A stretch of 64,000 nucleotides of DNA from Clostridium sp. LS (lineage in GTDB: Bacteria > Bacillota > Clostridia > Clostridiales > Clostridiaceae), in the NCBI RefSeq assembly GCF_002760435.1, contig NZ_AUUU01000066.1, positions 1 through 64,000 on the forward strand, given 5' to 3'. Of this stretch, positions 55,141-64,000 are shown piece after piece; the first letter of the stretch is position 1; each line of letters opens with the position of its first letter. The notes below the pieces were generated by a model. It saw only the letters and a list, made by a program, of their open reading frames with translations. It did no database searches and was not told the DNA's origin. A program made the translations under genes and the position numbers.

Positions 55141-56055
55141 ATGAATGAAAGAAAATTGATAATTATTGATAAGACATTAGTTGTACTTAACCAAATGTAT
55201 GGAAAGAGACTTTTGAGAAGAATTCCCCAGCTTTTTGAATTAGTTAAATTGCTATATAAAATAGGAAGTGATTATATTGAAATTCCGGGGGAATTGTCTG
55301 AAAAGTTACCTACATTGCCCAAGGAAATTAAAATAAGACTATCTAATGAAACAGAAGAAATTATTTCAGATTATAATGTATGTAATAATATATCAAAAGA
55401 ATTAACTTTAAAGTATAAGAATATTAGAATTGTTGGATTAGATGATATTATTTTTTATGACTATAAAGAGATTTTTAAAAATATAAAGGAAAGTTTTGGC
55501 GGGAATTTGGAAATATGCATCAAGAATAAATACGGAGCTTCTACAGCAATGAGTTTAGAATGGTTTAGAGCTGGAGGTGAAAAAATAGTTACAACTTTTT
55601 CTGGAATAGGAGGATTTACTCCCCTAGAAGGAATCTTAGGATCAATTAAGTTTTTAGAAAAAATAGATATTCGTGGAGATTATGTGCTATTTCCGGAAGT
55701 ACTAAAACTATTTGAAGAAGTAACAGAGCATGAAATTAAGCCTAATATGCCTTTTATAGGAAAAGATATTTTTAATGTTGAATCAGGTATTCATGTAAAT
55801 GGAATAGCTAAAAATCCAAGCACATATGAACCTTATGATCCAAGTAAAATTGGAAGAGAACGCAAAATAATAATTGGGAAACATTCAGGTATTAGTTCAT
55901 TAGAAATAAAATTAAAAGAATTGCACATTGAGTACGCATGTAACAATTTAAGCAAAATGTTAGAAGAAGTTAGAAAAATGAGTACTCAAAAGAAAAGAGG
56001 ATTAGAGGATAAAGAAATAAAAGAAATATATATGAAATGCAGCAATTTATGCTGA
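55141..56055 (+). CDS. nifV-omega: Homocitrate synthase, omega subunit, copy 2
   Basis: A 304-residue paralogue of the gene at 23.5 kb with the same length from the ATG at 55141 (MNERKLIIIDKTLVVLN). TTFSGIGGFTPLEGILGSI, MPFIGKDIFNVESGIHVNGI and IIIGKHSGISSLEIKLKEL are conserved. It would supply homocitrate, which the V cofactor also uses. Confidence 0.92.
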   Translation: MNERKLIIIDKTLVVLNQMYGKRLLRRIPQLFELVKLLYKIGSDYIEIPGELSEKLPTLPKEIKIRLSNETEEIISDYNVCNNISKELTLKYKNIRIVGLDDIIFYDYKEIFKNIKESFGGNLEICIKNKYGASTAMSLEWFRAGGEKIVTTFSGIGGFTPLEGILGSIKFLEKIDIRGDYVLFPEVLKLFEEVTEHEIKPNMPFIGKDIFNVESGIHVNGIAKNPSTYEPYDPSKIGRERKIIIGKHSGISSLEIKLKELHIEYACNNLSKMLEEVRKMSTQKKRGLEDKEIKEIYMKCSNLC

Positions 56056-56104
56056 TTTTACTAATTAAATAACATACTTTCAAAATAGAATGAGGTGAAT
56101 GAAT

Positions 56105-56887
56105 ATGAATAAAGAGAATAATTTTTTTCAAAGGGCTCGCATTGTTGATACAACATTAAGAGATGGAGAGCAAAGTCCAGGTAGAGCATTTTCAATTGAT
56201 GAAAAAGTTGAAATAGCGAAATTCATGGATCAAAGCAATATATATCAAATTGAAGCTGGAATACCAGTAATGGGAGATTTAGAAAAAGAGTGTATTAAAA
56301 GAATTTTATCTAATAGAAAAAATTCATTAATTTCAACTTGGAATAGAATGAATAAAAGAGATATAATAGATTCGTTTGAATGTAATCCGGATATAATTCA
56401 TATTAGTGTTCCGACTTCTGATATTCAAATATACTCTAATTTAGGAAAAGATAAAAAATGGGTTGAAGATAATCTTAAGGAATGTATATTTCTTGCAAGA
56501 GATAGAGGGTATAATGTTACCGTTGGATTTGAAGATGCTTCAAGGGCTGGAGTAAATTACCTTATAAAATTATGTGATTTAGTTAAAGGTTTTGGGGTAG
56601 ATAGAATTAGATATGCGGATACTGTTGGAATTTTAATACCATCTATGGTTGAAGATGTTGTTAAAACATTAGTGAACAATACTGAAATAGAAATCGAGAT
56701 ACATGCTCATAATGATTTTGGAATGGCGACTACAATTTCTCTTGAAGCAGTAAAAAGCGGCGCAAAATATGTAGATTGTACACTAGATGGAATAGGAGAA
56801 AGAGCAGGAAATTGTGATCTGCATGAATTTCTTTATATATTAAATGCGTTTTATGGAAGAAATAACTCAAAGGAAATATTTAATTAA
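56105..56887 (+). CDS. nifV-alpha: Homocitrate synthase, alpha subunit, copy 2
   Basis: A 260-residue catalytic half: VDTTLRDGEQSPGRAFS, IEAGIPVMG, GFEDASRAG, RYADTVGI, EIHAHNDFGMA and TLDGIGERAGN. The second of two close ATGs (56105) is favoured because GAGGTGA then has six bases of spacing; it gives the same length as copy 1. Terminated by a hairpin downstream. Confidence 0.92.
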   Translation: MNKENNFFQRARIVDTTLRDGEQSPGRAFSIDEKVEIAKFMDQSNIYQIEAGIPVMGDLEKECIKRILSNRKNSLISTWNRMNKRDIIDSFECNPDIIHISVPTSDIQIYSNLGKDKKWVEDNLKECIFLARDRGYNVTVGFEDASRAGVNYLIKLCDLVKGFGVDRIRYADTVGILIPSMVEDVVKTLVNNTEIEIEIHAHNDFGMATTISLEAVKSGAKYVDCTLDGIGERAGNCDLHEFLYILNAFYGRNNSKEIFN

Positions 56888-56906
56888 ATATATAAACTCA
56901 CTGTCG

Positions 56907-56950
56907 GGTATTAAGTATAAAGAAAATTTCTTTAATATTTAATACCTTAT
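56907..56950 (+). terminator. Stem-loop after nifV-alpha copy 2
   Basis: GGTATTAAGTATAAAGAAA pairs with TTTCTTTAATATTTAATACC with a very short loop; a weak T-rich tail follows. Probable end of the vnf-associated operon. Confidence 0.6.
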
Positions 56951-56984
56951 TAAATTATTAACAAATTAGGATGTGATCATTAAT

Positions 56985-58118
56985 ATGAAAAATAAAATAT
57001 TTATAGGTATTTCATTATGTATAACAATAATTATTCTAATATTAGGAGGATGCGGCAATGCCAAAGATTCAAATAAAATAACAGATGATGAATCAAAGAT
57101 GACAGCAACCAATGAACAAAATACTGTTGTAATAACTGATAGTAGTGGAACACAAGTTAAAATTCCAGCTAAAATTAATAGAATTGCTGATGCGTGGGGT
57201 GCTCATAATGAAATATTAGCCACCATAGGGGCGGCAGATAAAATAGTAGCTACAACTTTAACTCCGGAGGTAAGACCATGGCTATATAAAGCTAATCCAA
57301 GTCTTAAAAATGCAGTTACAACTTTTAGTATTGATGCAAGCGAAGTTAATGTAGAAGAGCTTATAAAAACTAAGCCTGATATCGTATTTATGTCTTTAAA
57401 CAACAAGCTTGCAAAACAGATAACCGATTTGGGAATACCTGTCGTCCAAGTAAATTTTACAGACTTTGAAAGTTTAAAAGAATGTGTTAGATTAACAGGA
57501 ACTATAGTTGGTGGGAACGCTAAGGAAAATGCTGAAAAGTATATTTCATACCTAGATGAAAAAATGAAGATGATAAGTAATGTGACTTCTCAAATTCCTA
57601 CTGAGCAGAAGCCTAAGATATTGCATCTTGCTAGCTTTTCACCATTAACTGTGGATGGTAAAGATGCAATAATTACATCAGGAATAGAACTTGCTGGAGG
57701 AATAAATGTTGCTGATATTACTGGGAAGAGTAAAGCAACCTCGTTAGAACAAGTATTTCAATGGAATCCAGATATGATACTTATGGGAAGAGTATTAACT
57801 GGAAATGGAATAAAAAATAGTGCTGCAGTAAGTGAAACAGATAGTAGCAAAATAACTAATGATCCAATCTGGAATAATTTAAATGCTGTGAAGAATGGGA
57901 AAGTTGTTATAAATCCTGATGGAGCTTTTTCTTGGGATAGATATTCTGCTGAAGAAGCATTGCAGATACAATGGATGGCAAAATTAATCAATCCAGATAA
58001 ATTTACTAATATAGATATGGTAAAAGAGACTAGATATTTTTTTAAGACATTTATGAATTATGATCTATCTGAGGAAGAAGCAAATCTTATGCTTGCTGGT
58101 GAACCACCTAAAAATTGA
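56985..58118 (+). CDS. Metal-chelate-binding lipoprotein 4 (FecB/BtuF-like)
   Basis: A 377-residue lipoprotein (lipobox LGGC, Cys ~22). VVITDSSGTQVKIPAKINRI, VEELIKTKPDIVFMS, SLEQVFQWNPDMILMG and AFSWDRYSAEEALQIQWMAK place it in the same family as the three proteins at 34-38 kb, closest in layout to lipoprotein 3 or 2. It stands alone without permease genes, between nifV and a decayed nitrogenase-like gene. In some Firmicutes such binding proteins neighbour nitrogenase-like reductases. Confidence 0.83.
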   Translation: MKNKIFIGISLCITIIILILGGCGNAKDSNKITDDESKMTATNEQNTVVITDSSGTQVKIPAKINRIADAWGAHNEILATIGAADKIVATTLTPEVRPWLYKANPSLKNAVTTFSIDASEVNVEELIKTKPDIVFMSLNNKLAKQITDLGIPVVQVNFTDFESLKECVRLTGTIVGGNAKENAEKYISYLDEKMKMISNVTSQIPTEQKPKILHLASFSPLTVDGKDAIITSGIELAGGINVADITGKSKATSLEQVFQWNPDMILMGRVLTGNGIKNSAAVSETDSSKITNDPIWNNLNAVKNGKVVINPDGAFSWDRYSAEEALQIQWMAKLINPDKFTNIDMVKETRYFFKTFMNYDLSEEEANLMLAGEPPKN

Positions 58119-58150
58119 TTGTGGTTGATAATTATAGTGTTATAAAATAG

Positions 58151-58360
58151 GAAATAAAAAAAGATCTCCAAGGGTTGAAACCATTTATTCTAGGCAGCAG
58201 TTTAGATGAAGAGATTTCAAAGGATTTAAATGGTTTTTATCTTGGAATTAGCACGCCAGTCTCTGAACAATTAATAATGGATAAAAGTTATGCAGGTTAT
58301 AATGGTGGACTAAGACTAGCAGAGGACGTTTTTTCAGCTATATTAAAAGGTAGTAGTTAA
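58151..58360 (+). pseudogene. C-terminal remnant of a nitrogenase-like component-1 protein
   Basis: An open stretch from a TAG at 58148 to the stop at 58360 encodes EIKKDLQGLKPFILGSSLDE and then GISTPVSEQ and SYAGYNGGLRLAEDVFSAIL. This corresponds to the end of NifD/NifK/BchN-type proteins (…VGFPVIDR…GYxGxxxLxED). The first ~85% of the gene is absent. It points to a lost third nitrogenase-like locus beside the binding lipoprotein. A short product from TTG 58175 is possible but unlikely to function. Confidence 0.65.
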
Positions 58361-58443
58361 AATCATGTTCGATCCTTTAAATTATGATATAATTGATTTT
58401 AGAAAAAGTACAAAAGGATTTAAAGTGAAAAGTAGGAGAAAAT

Positions 58444-61377
58444 ATGCTGGAAGAATTAAATAGTATTTTGGATAATGTAATATATTTAGACATTGAAACA
58501 ACTGGACTTGATGAAAATAGTTCAGAAATCATAGAAATTGGGGCAGTTAAAATTAAAGATGGCAGTATAACTACTTATGAAACTTTAATAAGACCTAGAG
58601 GAAGGGTTCCTATTAGTATTTATAGTCTTTGCAGTGGGTTAAATGAAAGAGAATTAATGAGTGCAAGAACTTTAAATTCTATAAAGACAGAAGTTATGGA
58701 GTTTTTAGAAGATTTACCTTTGATATGCCATAATGCGAACTTTGAAAGAAAATTTCTTGCTTTTCATATTCCAGAAATTAAAAATGAAATAATAGATACT
58801 ATGGAATTTGCTGCAATACTAGAACCTTGGAGAAAGGAATATAATTTAGATGCCTTAGCTAGAGATTTAACAAATATAAATAAAACTGAATTACATAGAG
58901 GATTATCGGATTCAATAGATACTTTGAAAGTAGTAAATTCTCTGCTTTTAAGACAATGGGACAGAGAGGAAAGGCGTATTTCTAAGAAAAATGTATCTTT
59001 ATATAATACAATATTAAAAGATTATGCATATTTAAAAAATTGGCCTTGGACAAAATATTTATTAAAACCACCATTTCTTAGCATTGAAAATTATCCCTAT
59101 GTCAATTATGAGGAAAATAAGATAAGTGAAAGCAACTTAAAAAAATTGCACATTGATTATTCAAAATTTGAAAACTTGCTTGAAGTTGAAGAAATTTGGA
59201 ATAACGGTGGAGATTTTGGGTATCAATATAGAAAAGATCAAAAAGAGTTTTCTAAGAAAATCAGAGAAAACTTTGAGAAGTGCGAAAGAATTTTCATAGA
59301 AGCCCCAACAGGAAGTGGTAAAACTTTTGCCTATGTAATTATAGCAGCCATAGAAACTTATTTAAATAAACAGAAAAATAGAAAAGATGATGCAAGTTTT
59401 ATTATATCTACAAATACAAAAGAGCTGCAAAATCAACTTATTGAAAGAGATATCCCAACTATACTTAAGAAGCTTATGTTAAATGATAAGTTAAATTATG
59501 GAGCCATGAAAGGCAAAGGAAATTATCTTTGTATAGAGAGAATTAATAAATGTGAAAGCTTGGAAATTGGTGAAAAGAGTAATTTATCTTTACTTTTCCT
59601 AAGGCGGCTTTGTGAAAATGGAAATTATGGAGATATAGAAAGCATTAATTATTCAATCCAAAAACATTTTGAGATGGATAAATATATAAATGAGATAAAT
59701 TGTGATAGTGAACAATGTAATTTGGAAAAGTGCACACGCCCTTGTTATTTAAGAAAAAGATATAATGAGCTGCCTGAAGAAAATATAACAGTAATAAATC
59801 ATTCTCTTTTAGCATGCTGGCCATATACCGAAAAAAAGAAGATCAACCATTTAATTATTGACGAAGGTCATAATTTAATGGAAAAGTGTTATGACTTTTT
59901 TTCGGAAGAATTCTCTTCGGCTAAATTAATAGAATTATTAGAAATGATAGAAAAAGGCCACCCGAGCATTTTGGCTATGCTATTAAGCTTAAATGCTAGC
60001 TTTGGATATAGGGAAACAATAGAAAAAGAAAAACTTGTTTATTTAGTTAATGATATCATTGTAAATATAAATATACTTTTAAATGATTTTAGAAGTATGA
60101 GACTCGTTAGCGGTGAATATAATTTTACCACAGAGTTTTTTATTCCAAGAGATGATTTAAGAGGAGCAACTAAAGCAATTGGATCAGAAATATCGATGTT
60201 AAAAGAGAGCATATATCCTTTATACAAAATATTAAATGATTATGTTTCAAATATTACATTAGATGATGAGATCAATGGTGATAGTGATCATAAAAATCTA
60301 TCTGATTATATAGCAAAGCTCAAGACTAATTTTGATGTTTTAGATAAATTTTTAGAAAGCTCAGTATTTTATGCTAAGGTATTAGAAATAGATTCAGAAT
60401 ATAAAGATTTTTATTTTAAAAATGTTCCATTAAATGTAGGAGAATTAGTTAATGAGCATATGCTAAAAGATGTTAAGAGTACAACATTTTTATCAGCAAC
60501 TTTTAGAATTGAAAATTCCTTCAATAAAATAAAAAAACACTTAGGGCAAGAAAAAGCAAATGAATTTGTAATACCTCCAACTTTTGATTTAAAGAAAAGA
60601 ACAAAGATTTTTGCTTTAAATGATGTTGGAAGGTACGATGAACCATCATATATAAAAAATGTCTCTAAGTTTATATTTAATGCAGCTCAAAAAATTAATG
60701 GTCATATTCTTGTTTTATTTAATAATAATGCAAGAAGAAATGCTGTAAATGAAGAATTAGAATTACTTATTAGAGGATCAAAAATTGAAGTTCATGTTAG
60801 TAAAAAATCAGTTGCAGCGTTAAATGATAAGAATAGGCAGGTCATTATATTAGGAAGTAAAGGCTTTTTTGAAGGAATAGATGTGCCTGGTGATGCATTA
60901 AGCTGTGTAATGCTTGATAAAATCCCAAACTACAGTCCAGAATTTCCAATTTTAAGAGCTATAACAACATATCAAAATAAAGCATATCAGGATGTAAATT
61001 ATCCTCAAGTGTGCATTAAAACAAAACAAATATATGGTAGACTAATTAGGAGTATATTTGACTATGGTTACTTTATAATATTAGATCCAGGTCAAAACTC
61101 TTATACTTTAAGAAATTTAGAAAGAGATTTAAATGGACCGAGTATTGAAATTTCAACAACTTCTAAAATCCTTTCTGAAATGGAATTTGATTATAATAAT
61201 TGGAAGAGAATAAATATAAATACAATCATAAATAATATAAAGAAAAACAACAAAAATCTTCAAGAAGAATTTAACAATGAATCTAAAAAGCATAAGATGT
61301 TTTGGGAACTATATAAGGTTGATAATGGAGAATATTATTTTGAAAATATTAATTTTAAATTGAATGGGAAAATTTAA
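58444..61377 (+). CDS. dinG: DinG-type helicase with N-terminal exonuclease domain
   Basis: A 977-residue protein. Residues ~10-170 form a DEDDh 3'-5' exonuclease (YLDIETTGLDENSSEIIEIG, then HNANFERKFL). A superfamily-2 XPD/DinG-like helicase follows: Walker A EAPTGSGKT (~283), Fe-S-type cysteines (YLCIERINKC, CNLEKCTRPC), motif II IIDEGHN, TFLSATFR, and SKGFFEGIDVPGDALSCVML. The fused layout is the usual Firmicutes DinG. It unwinds DNA during repair or recombination. Unrelated to the nitrogenase genes; it marks the end of the accessory island. Confidence 0.92.
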   Translation: MLEELNSILDNVIYLDIETTGLDENSSEIIEIGAVKIKDGSITTYETLIRPRGRVPISIYSLCSGLNERELMSARTLNSIKTEVMEFLEDLPLICHNANFERKFLAFHIPEIKNEIIDTMEFAAILEPWRKEYNLDALARDLTNINKTELHRGLSDSIDTLKVVNSLLLRQWDREERRISKKNVSLYNTILKDYAYLKNWPWTKYLLKPPFLSIENYPYVNYEENKISESNLKKLHIDYSKFENLLEVEEIWNNGGDFGYQYRKDQKEFSKKIRENFEKCERIFIEAPTGSGKTFAYVIIAAIETYLNKQKNRKDDASFIISTNTKELQNQLIERDIPTILKKLMLNDKLNYGAMKGKGNYLCIERINKCESLEIGEKSNLSLLFLRRLCENGNYGDIESINYSIQKHFEMDKYINEINCDSEQCNLEKCTRPCYLRKRYNELPEENITVINHSLLACWPYTEKKKINHLIIDEGHNLMEKCYDFFSEEFSSAKLIELLEMIEKGHPSILAMLLSLNASFGYRETIEKEKLVYLVNDIIVNINILLNDFRSMRLVSGEYNFTTEFFIPRDDLRGATKAIGSEISMLKESIYPLYKILNDYVSNITLDDEINGDSDHKNLSDYIAKLKTNFDVLDKFLESSVFYAKVLEIDSEYKDFYFKNVPLNVGELVNEHMLKDVKSTTFLSATFRIENSFNKIKKHLGQEKANEFVIPPTFDLKKRTKIFALNDVGRYDEPSYIKNVSKFIFNAAQKINGHILVLFNNNARRNAVNEELELLIRGSKIEVHVSKKSVAALNDKNRQVIILGSKGFFEGIDVPGDALSCVMLDKIPNYSPEFPILRAITTYQNKAYQDVNYPQVCIKTKQIYGRLIRSIFDYGYFIILDPGQNSYTLRNLERDLNGPSIEISTTSKILSEMEFDYNNWKRININTIINNIKKNNKNLQEEFNNESKKHKMFWELYKVDNGEYYFENINFKLNGKI

Positions 61378-61645
61378 TGAACTTAAAGATAAGCGAATTT
61401 AAATTTTCTAATTTTCTGTATTAACCCTCTTTACTTAATAACTAATATTTAAAAATAAATTAACATTATTAAAATTGTCAAATATTAATGCATATATGGT
61501 ATAATATATATATATAATAATTTATAGGTAAAAAATTCGTATAATATTTAGGAAGGAGGTAATAATAAAAATTAGAACTTGAATTAATACCTAAAAAAAT
61601 AAAATCACATAATAAAAGAGAAAAAGAGAGGAAAGTGTTTAGGGT

Positions 61646-61810
61646 ATGATTGAGAATGTAGCACAACTATTACAAGAATATAAGAGTACAAAGGAATGTT
61701 TAGAAAGTGGGTTAAAATGGTTGCCTAAAAATGAATATGCTAAATCAAAGATTGAAGTTATAAACATGGTTATAAGAGATTTAGAGCAGTTAGAGAAGCA
61801 ACTTAGCTAG
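61646..61810 (+). CDS. Small hypothetical protein, 54 residues
   Basis: ATG after GAGAGGAAAG encodes a charged helical protein (MIENVAQLLQEYKSTKECLE, ending LEQLEKQLS) with one Cys and no membrane helix. I do not recognise it. Codon use and the ribosome site are consistent with a real gene. It lies between dinG and the cotJC fragment. Confidence 0.55.
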   Translation: MIENVAQLLQEYKSTKECLESGLKWLPKNEYAKSKIEVINMVIRDLEQLEKQLS

Positions 61811-61898
61811 AACTATATTTTAATAAAATTATGAATGCACTAGAAACATAAGTAAGAAAAACAGCTTTGAAAAAGAATTTCAAAGAAAATATAAGGGG

Positions 61899-61934
61899 CT
61901 GCCTTAAAATTATCTAATTTTAAGGCAGTCTTTA
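61899..61934. terminator. Bidirectional terminator
   Basis: CTGCCTTAAAATTA / TAATTTTAAGGCAG perfect 14-base stem between converging genes, with T/A tracts. Confidence 0.8.
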
Positions 61935-61967
61935 ATTTATATAAACATTTATATAAATTAGAATTTA

Positions 61968-62357
61968 TTATTTTTTTGCGCACATAATATCTTGAACATG
62001 TTCCAAGCATTCTCCGAATCTTTGGAAATGGACAACTTCTCTTTCCCTTAGGAATGATAGTATTTCTTTAATTTGTGGTTCATCAGTTAAGTGTATTAAA
62101 TTTTCATAAGTTGCTCTAGCTTTTTGTTCAGCAGCTAAATCTTCATGTAAATCTGCAATTACATCTCCTTTTGCTTGGATATAAGTTGCAGTCCATGGAT
62201 TGCCGGTTGCATCTACATAAAATAATGCTTTTCTATGATCAGCATAAGACCCTCCAAGACCTGCTTTCTTAAGTTCTTCAACTGTTGCATTTTCCATAAG
62301 TTGGTACACCATTGTTGCAATAATCTCAACATGCGCCATTTCTTCTGCTACTATTGC
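61968..62357 (-). pseudogene. cotJC: 3' part of cotJC/manganese catalase gene, interrupted by a mobile element
   Basis: The minus strand encodes AIVAEEMAHVEIIATMVYQL and on to DIMCAKK-stop, the last two thirds of a CotJC/Mn-catalase family protein. Metal-site parts visible are EEMAH, DLHEDLAAEQKARATYE and REREVVHFQRF. Full proteins have ~60 residues more at the N-terminal. Here the frame is broken by TAA at 62358-62360, exactly where the serine recombinase gene runs in. So the 5' part must lie beyond the element, outside this window. An ATG at 62339 could start a fragment, but no ribosome site supports it. Precise excision would restore the gene. Confidence 0.75.
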
Positions 62358-63990
62358 TTAAAGGTAAAAGAACCTGTCTTGGACGTTCTTTGTCCGAACC
62401 AACTAATATAATATCTAATATTCTTGTTTTACTATCCCAGATAACATATTTAACAAGACTTCGAATTAATCTTTTTCTATCCTCAAACTCTTCAGTAAAG
62501 TCATAGAACTTTTGAAAATTATCTAAGGTGTTTAATATTTCATCTAAAGATTCATAAGTACTAGCAATTTGATCATTAGCTAAGGATAAATCATTTATTA
62601 ATGAAGTAAGTTCATTATTTCTATCAGTAAGCTTTTTTATTTCAGTCTTAAATGGTCCAAGTAATTCAGGATCATTATCAAGGTATACCATTTTCATTAC
62701 TAAATTACTAATAGACTTTTTATTACTTTCAATTTCTTTTGTATAGTTAGAGATTTGTGTTTTATTACTGATCTTAACTACATTTTTCTTTTTTAGTTCT
62801 TCATAATTTTTGATTATATCCTCATGGGTTAATGATTTTAATGTTGTGACAACAAAATCTTCAGCATCATATGCATTAAGCGCATCATTGCTACACCTAT
62901 TTGCATTTGAATTTCTTGAGTTACAGGAATAGTATCTGTAAGCATATTTACTACTTAAATTTTGCCTTGGTGCCATAGAAGATTCACATTCTTTACATAC
63001 AACTAAACCAGATAATAAAGCTTGCTGGCTTGTACCTTTTCTGTTAGAAGCGTTAGTGTCTCTTATCTCATCAGCAATGAGCTGACATTTAATCCAGGTA
63101 TCGCTAGGAATTATTCCAGGATGTTCACCTACAGATATAATCCAATTTTCTATAGGAGCAAAGCTTCCTTTTTCTGTTCGTCTATTATAAGCCATAACAC
63201 CATTAATGCCATCTATTTTTTCATATCCGAATACTTCAGCACCATGCTTTTTTAAATAATCTAATATATTTTTATCTGCAATTGAATATGTAGGATTATC
63301 AATGGTCTGTTTAACTAAGTTTCTTGAGAAAATAGAACCCTTTCTACTATAAAGTCCTTGATCTTCTAATAATCTGCTTACTTTTTGATAACTTTTATAT
63401 TTCATGAATAATTCATAAATAAGTTTAGGAATTTCACTTTCATCAGGATTAATTTCAAGAATATGCTTTTTTCTATTTTTTCCATTAGAATGGTTATTCT
63501 CAACTTCAATAGATTTATAACCAAGTGGGGGAGGGCCACCAAGCCATCTTCCAGTCTTAGATAATTCTCTTAAATTATCTTTTATACGTTCTGCAATTGT
63601 CTCTCTTTCAAGCTGAGCAAAAGTGGCAGAAATATTCATCATAGCTCTGCCCATAGCAGAAGAAGTATCAAATTGCTCTCTAATTGAAATAAATGCAGTA
63701 TCATACTTATTTAATATTTCTATAGTACTTGCGAAATCAGCAACATTTCTAGATATTCTATCAAGTCTATAACAAATAAGATGAGTAAATTTCTTAGATT
63801 TTATGTCTCTCATAAGTTTTTGAAATTTAGGTCTATTTGTATTACCGCCGGAAAAGCCTTCATCCTCATAAATTTCGTAATCATCTATGCTTAGATTTTT
63901 AGCATATTGTATACACATTTGGATTTGATTTTCTATAGAGTCTCCTTTTTCAGTAAATTTACTTTTACGGGAATAGATTGCTGCTTTCAA
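62326..63990 (-). CDS. Large serine recombinase of an integrated element
   Basis: A 554-residue large serine integrase. The resolvase domain has the catalytic Ser in AIYSRKSKFTEKG, followed by DEGFSGGNTNRPKFQKLM and CYRLDRISRNVADF. Then come a recombinase domain (GGPPPLGYK), a zinc-ribbon (CKECESSM, YYSCNSRN) and a coiled coil (~415-490). It starts at TTG 63990, judged from family alignment; an in-frame stop lies just upstream and no good ribosome site is seen. Its last codons and stop (RRNGAC) are read in the cotJC sequence, in another frame, so the gene crosses the attachment site. Confidence 0.9.
   Translation of the reverse strand: MKAAIYSRKSKFTEKGDSIENQIQMCIQYAKNLSIDDYEIYEDEGFSGGNTNRPKFQKLMRDIKSKKFTHLICYRLDRISRNVADFASTIEILNKYDTAFISIREQFDTSSAMGRAMMNISATFAQLERETIAERIKDNLRELSKTGRWLGGPPPLGYKSIEVENNHSNGKNRKKHILEINPDESEIPKLIYELFMKYKSYQKVSRLLEDQGLYSRKGSIFSRNLVKQTIDNPTYSIADKNILDYLKKHGAEVFGYEKIDGINGVMAYNRRTEKGSFAPIENWIISVGEHPGIIPSDTWIKCQLIADEIRDTNASNRKGTSQQALLSGLVVCKECESSMAPRQNLSSKYAYRYYSCNSRNSNANRCSNDALNAYDAEDFVVTTLKSLTHEDIIKNYEELKKKNVVKISNKTQISNYTKEIESNKKSISNLVMKMVYLDNDPELLGPFKTEIKKLTDRNNELTSLINDLSLANDQIASTYESLDEILNTLDNFQKFYDFTEEFEDRKRLIRSLVKYVIWDSKTRILDIILVGSDKERPRQVLLPLSNSSRRNGAC
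62340..62360. mobile_element. Probable attachment junction (att) of the element in cotJC
   Basis: The junction lies between the end of cotJC homology (codons for AIVAEE at 62340-62357) and the recombinase body. The exact crossover core cannot be set without the other end, beyond the window. The element extends from here past 64000. Confidence 0.5.
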
Positions 63991-64000
63991 TTTGGATCAA

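Overview
The window comes from a low-GC, endospore-forming anaerobe of the genus Clostridium in the broad sense. The evidence is the AT-rich codon use, strong GGAGG ribosome sites, SpoIIM and CotJC-type sporulation genes, a NifN-B fusion, and homocitrate synthase split into NifV-omega and NifV-alpha, an arrangement known from Clostridium pasteurianum. I do not assign a species. The window opens in the 3' end of a 5S rRNA gene.

Layout. 0-5 kb: housekeeping genes (flavin-reductase-like protein, PanE-like reductase, SDR, SpoIIM and a XerD-like recombinase with changed catalytic residues). 5-8 kb: molybdenum handling (mop, and modABC on the minus strand). 8.4-13.7 kb: a GTPase/ABC fusion, a soluble binding protein, a DNA-binding/binding-protein-domain regulator, an AnfO-family protein and a MORN-like repeat protein. 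14.2-25.2 kb: the Mo-nitrogenase set nifH-I1-I2-D-K, nifE, nifN-B, nifV-omega, nifV-alpha. 25.6-29.8 kb: a second regulator and a TupABC/VupABC-type oxyanion importer. 29.9-31.4 kb: a two-gene unit of a small 'TNSSS' protein and a radical SAM/SPASM protein. 32.1-38.7 kb: a FecBCD-type chelate importer with three binding proteins and two permeases. 38.9-43.5 kb: a DUF2325-like coiled-coil protein, a third regulator, and a second MORN-like/AnfO pair. 44.3-56.9 kb: the vanadium nitrogenase set vnfH-D-G-K, vnfE-like, vnfN-like, a fourth regulator, a second nifI1-I2, a stand-alone nifB, and second nifV-omega/nifV-alpha genes. 57-58.4 kb: a fourth chelate-binding lipoprotein and the decayed tail of another nitrogenase-like component-1 gene. 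58.4-61.8 kb: a DinG-type helicase and a small gene. 62-64 kb: a cotJC/manganese-catalase gene interrupted by a mobile element with a large serine recombinase.

How it fits together. The Mod, Tup/Vup and Fec-like systems would supply molybdate, an oxyanion that may be vanadate, and a metal chelate. NifB and NifEN (or VnfEN) build the cofactor, NifV makes homocitrate, NifI1I2 control activity, and four paralogous regulators probably read metal status. No NifA/VnfA-type activator or -24/-12 promoter was seen.

The strongest unexplained signal is in the untranslated leaders. Small hairpins with a six-base loop of form AANGRN, closed by C-G, stand before or overlap intrinsic terminators ahead of nifH, anfO, tupA, the fec-like operon (twice), nifI1-2 and nifV-omega-2. 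Four more stand in tandem ahead of vnfH. Loop A1 and G4 match the known target of ANTAR antitermination proteins. This suggests one RNA-level circuit tying both nitrogenases to their metal uptake genes. A second shared signal is a set of 10-bp direct repeats of AAAAACAAAC type at the metal-uptake promoters, candidate operators for the four regulators.
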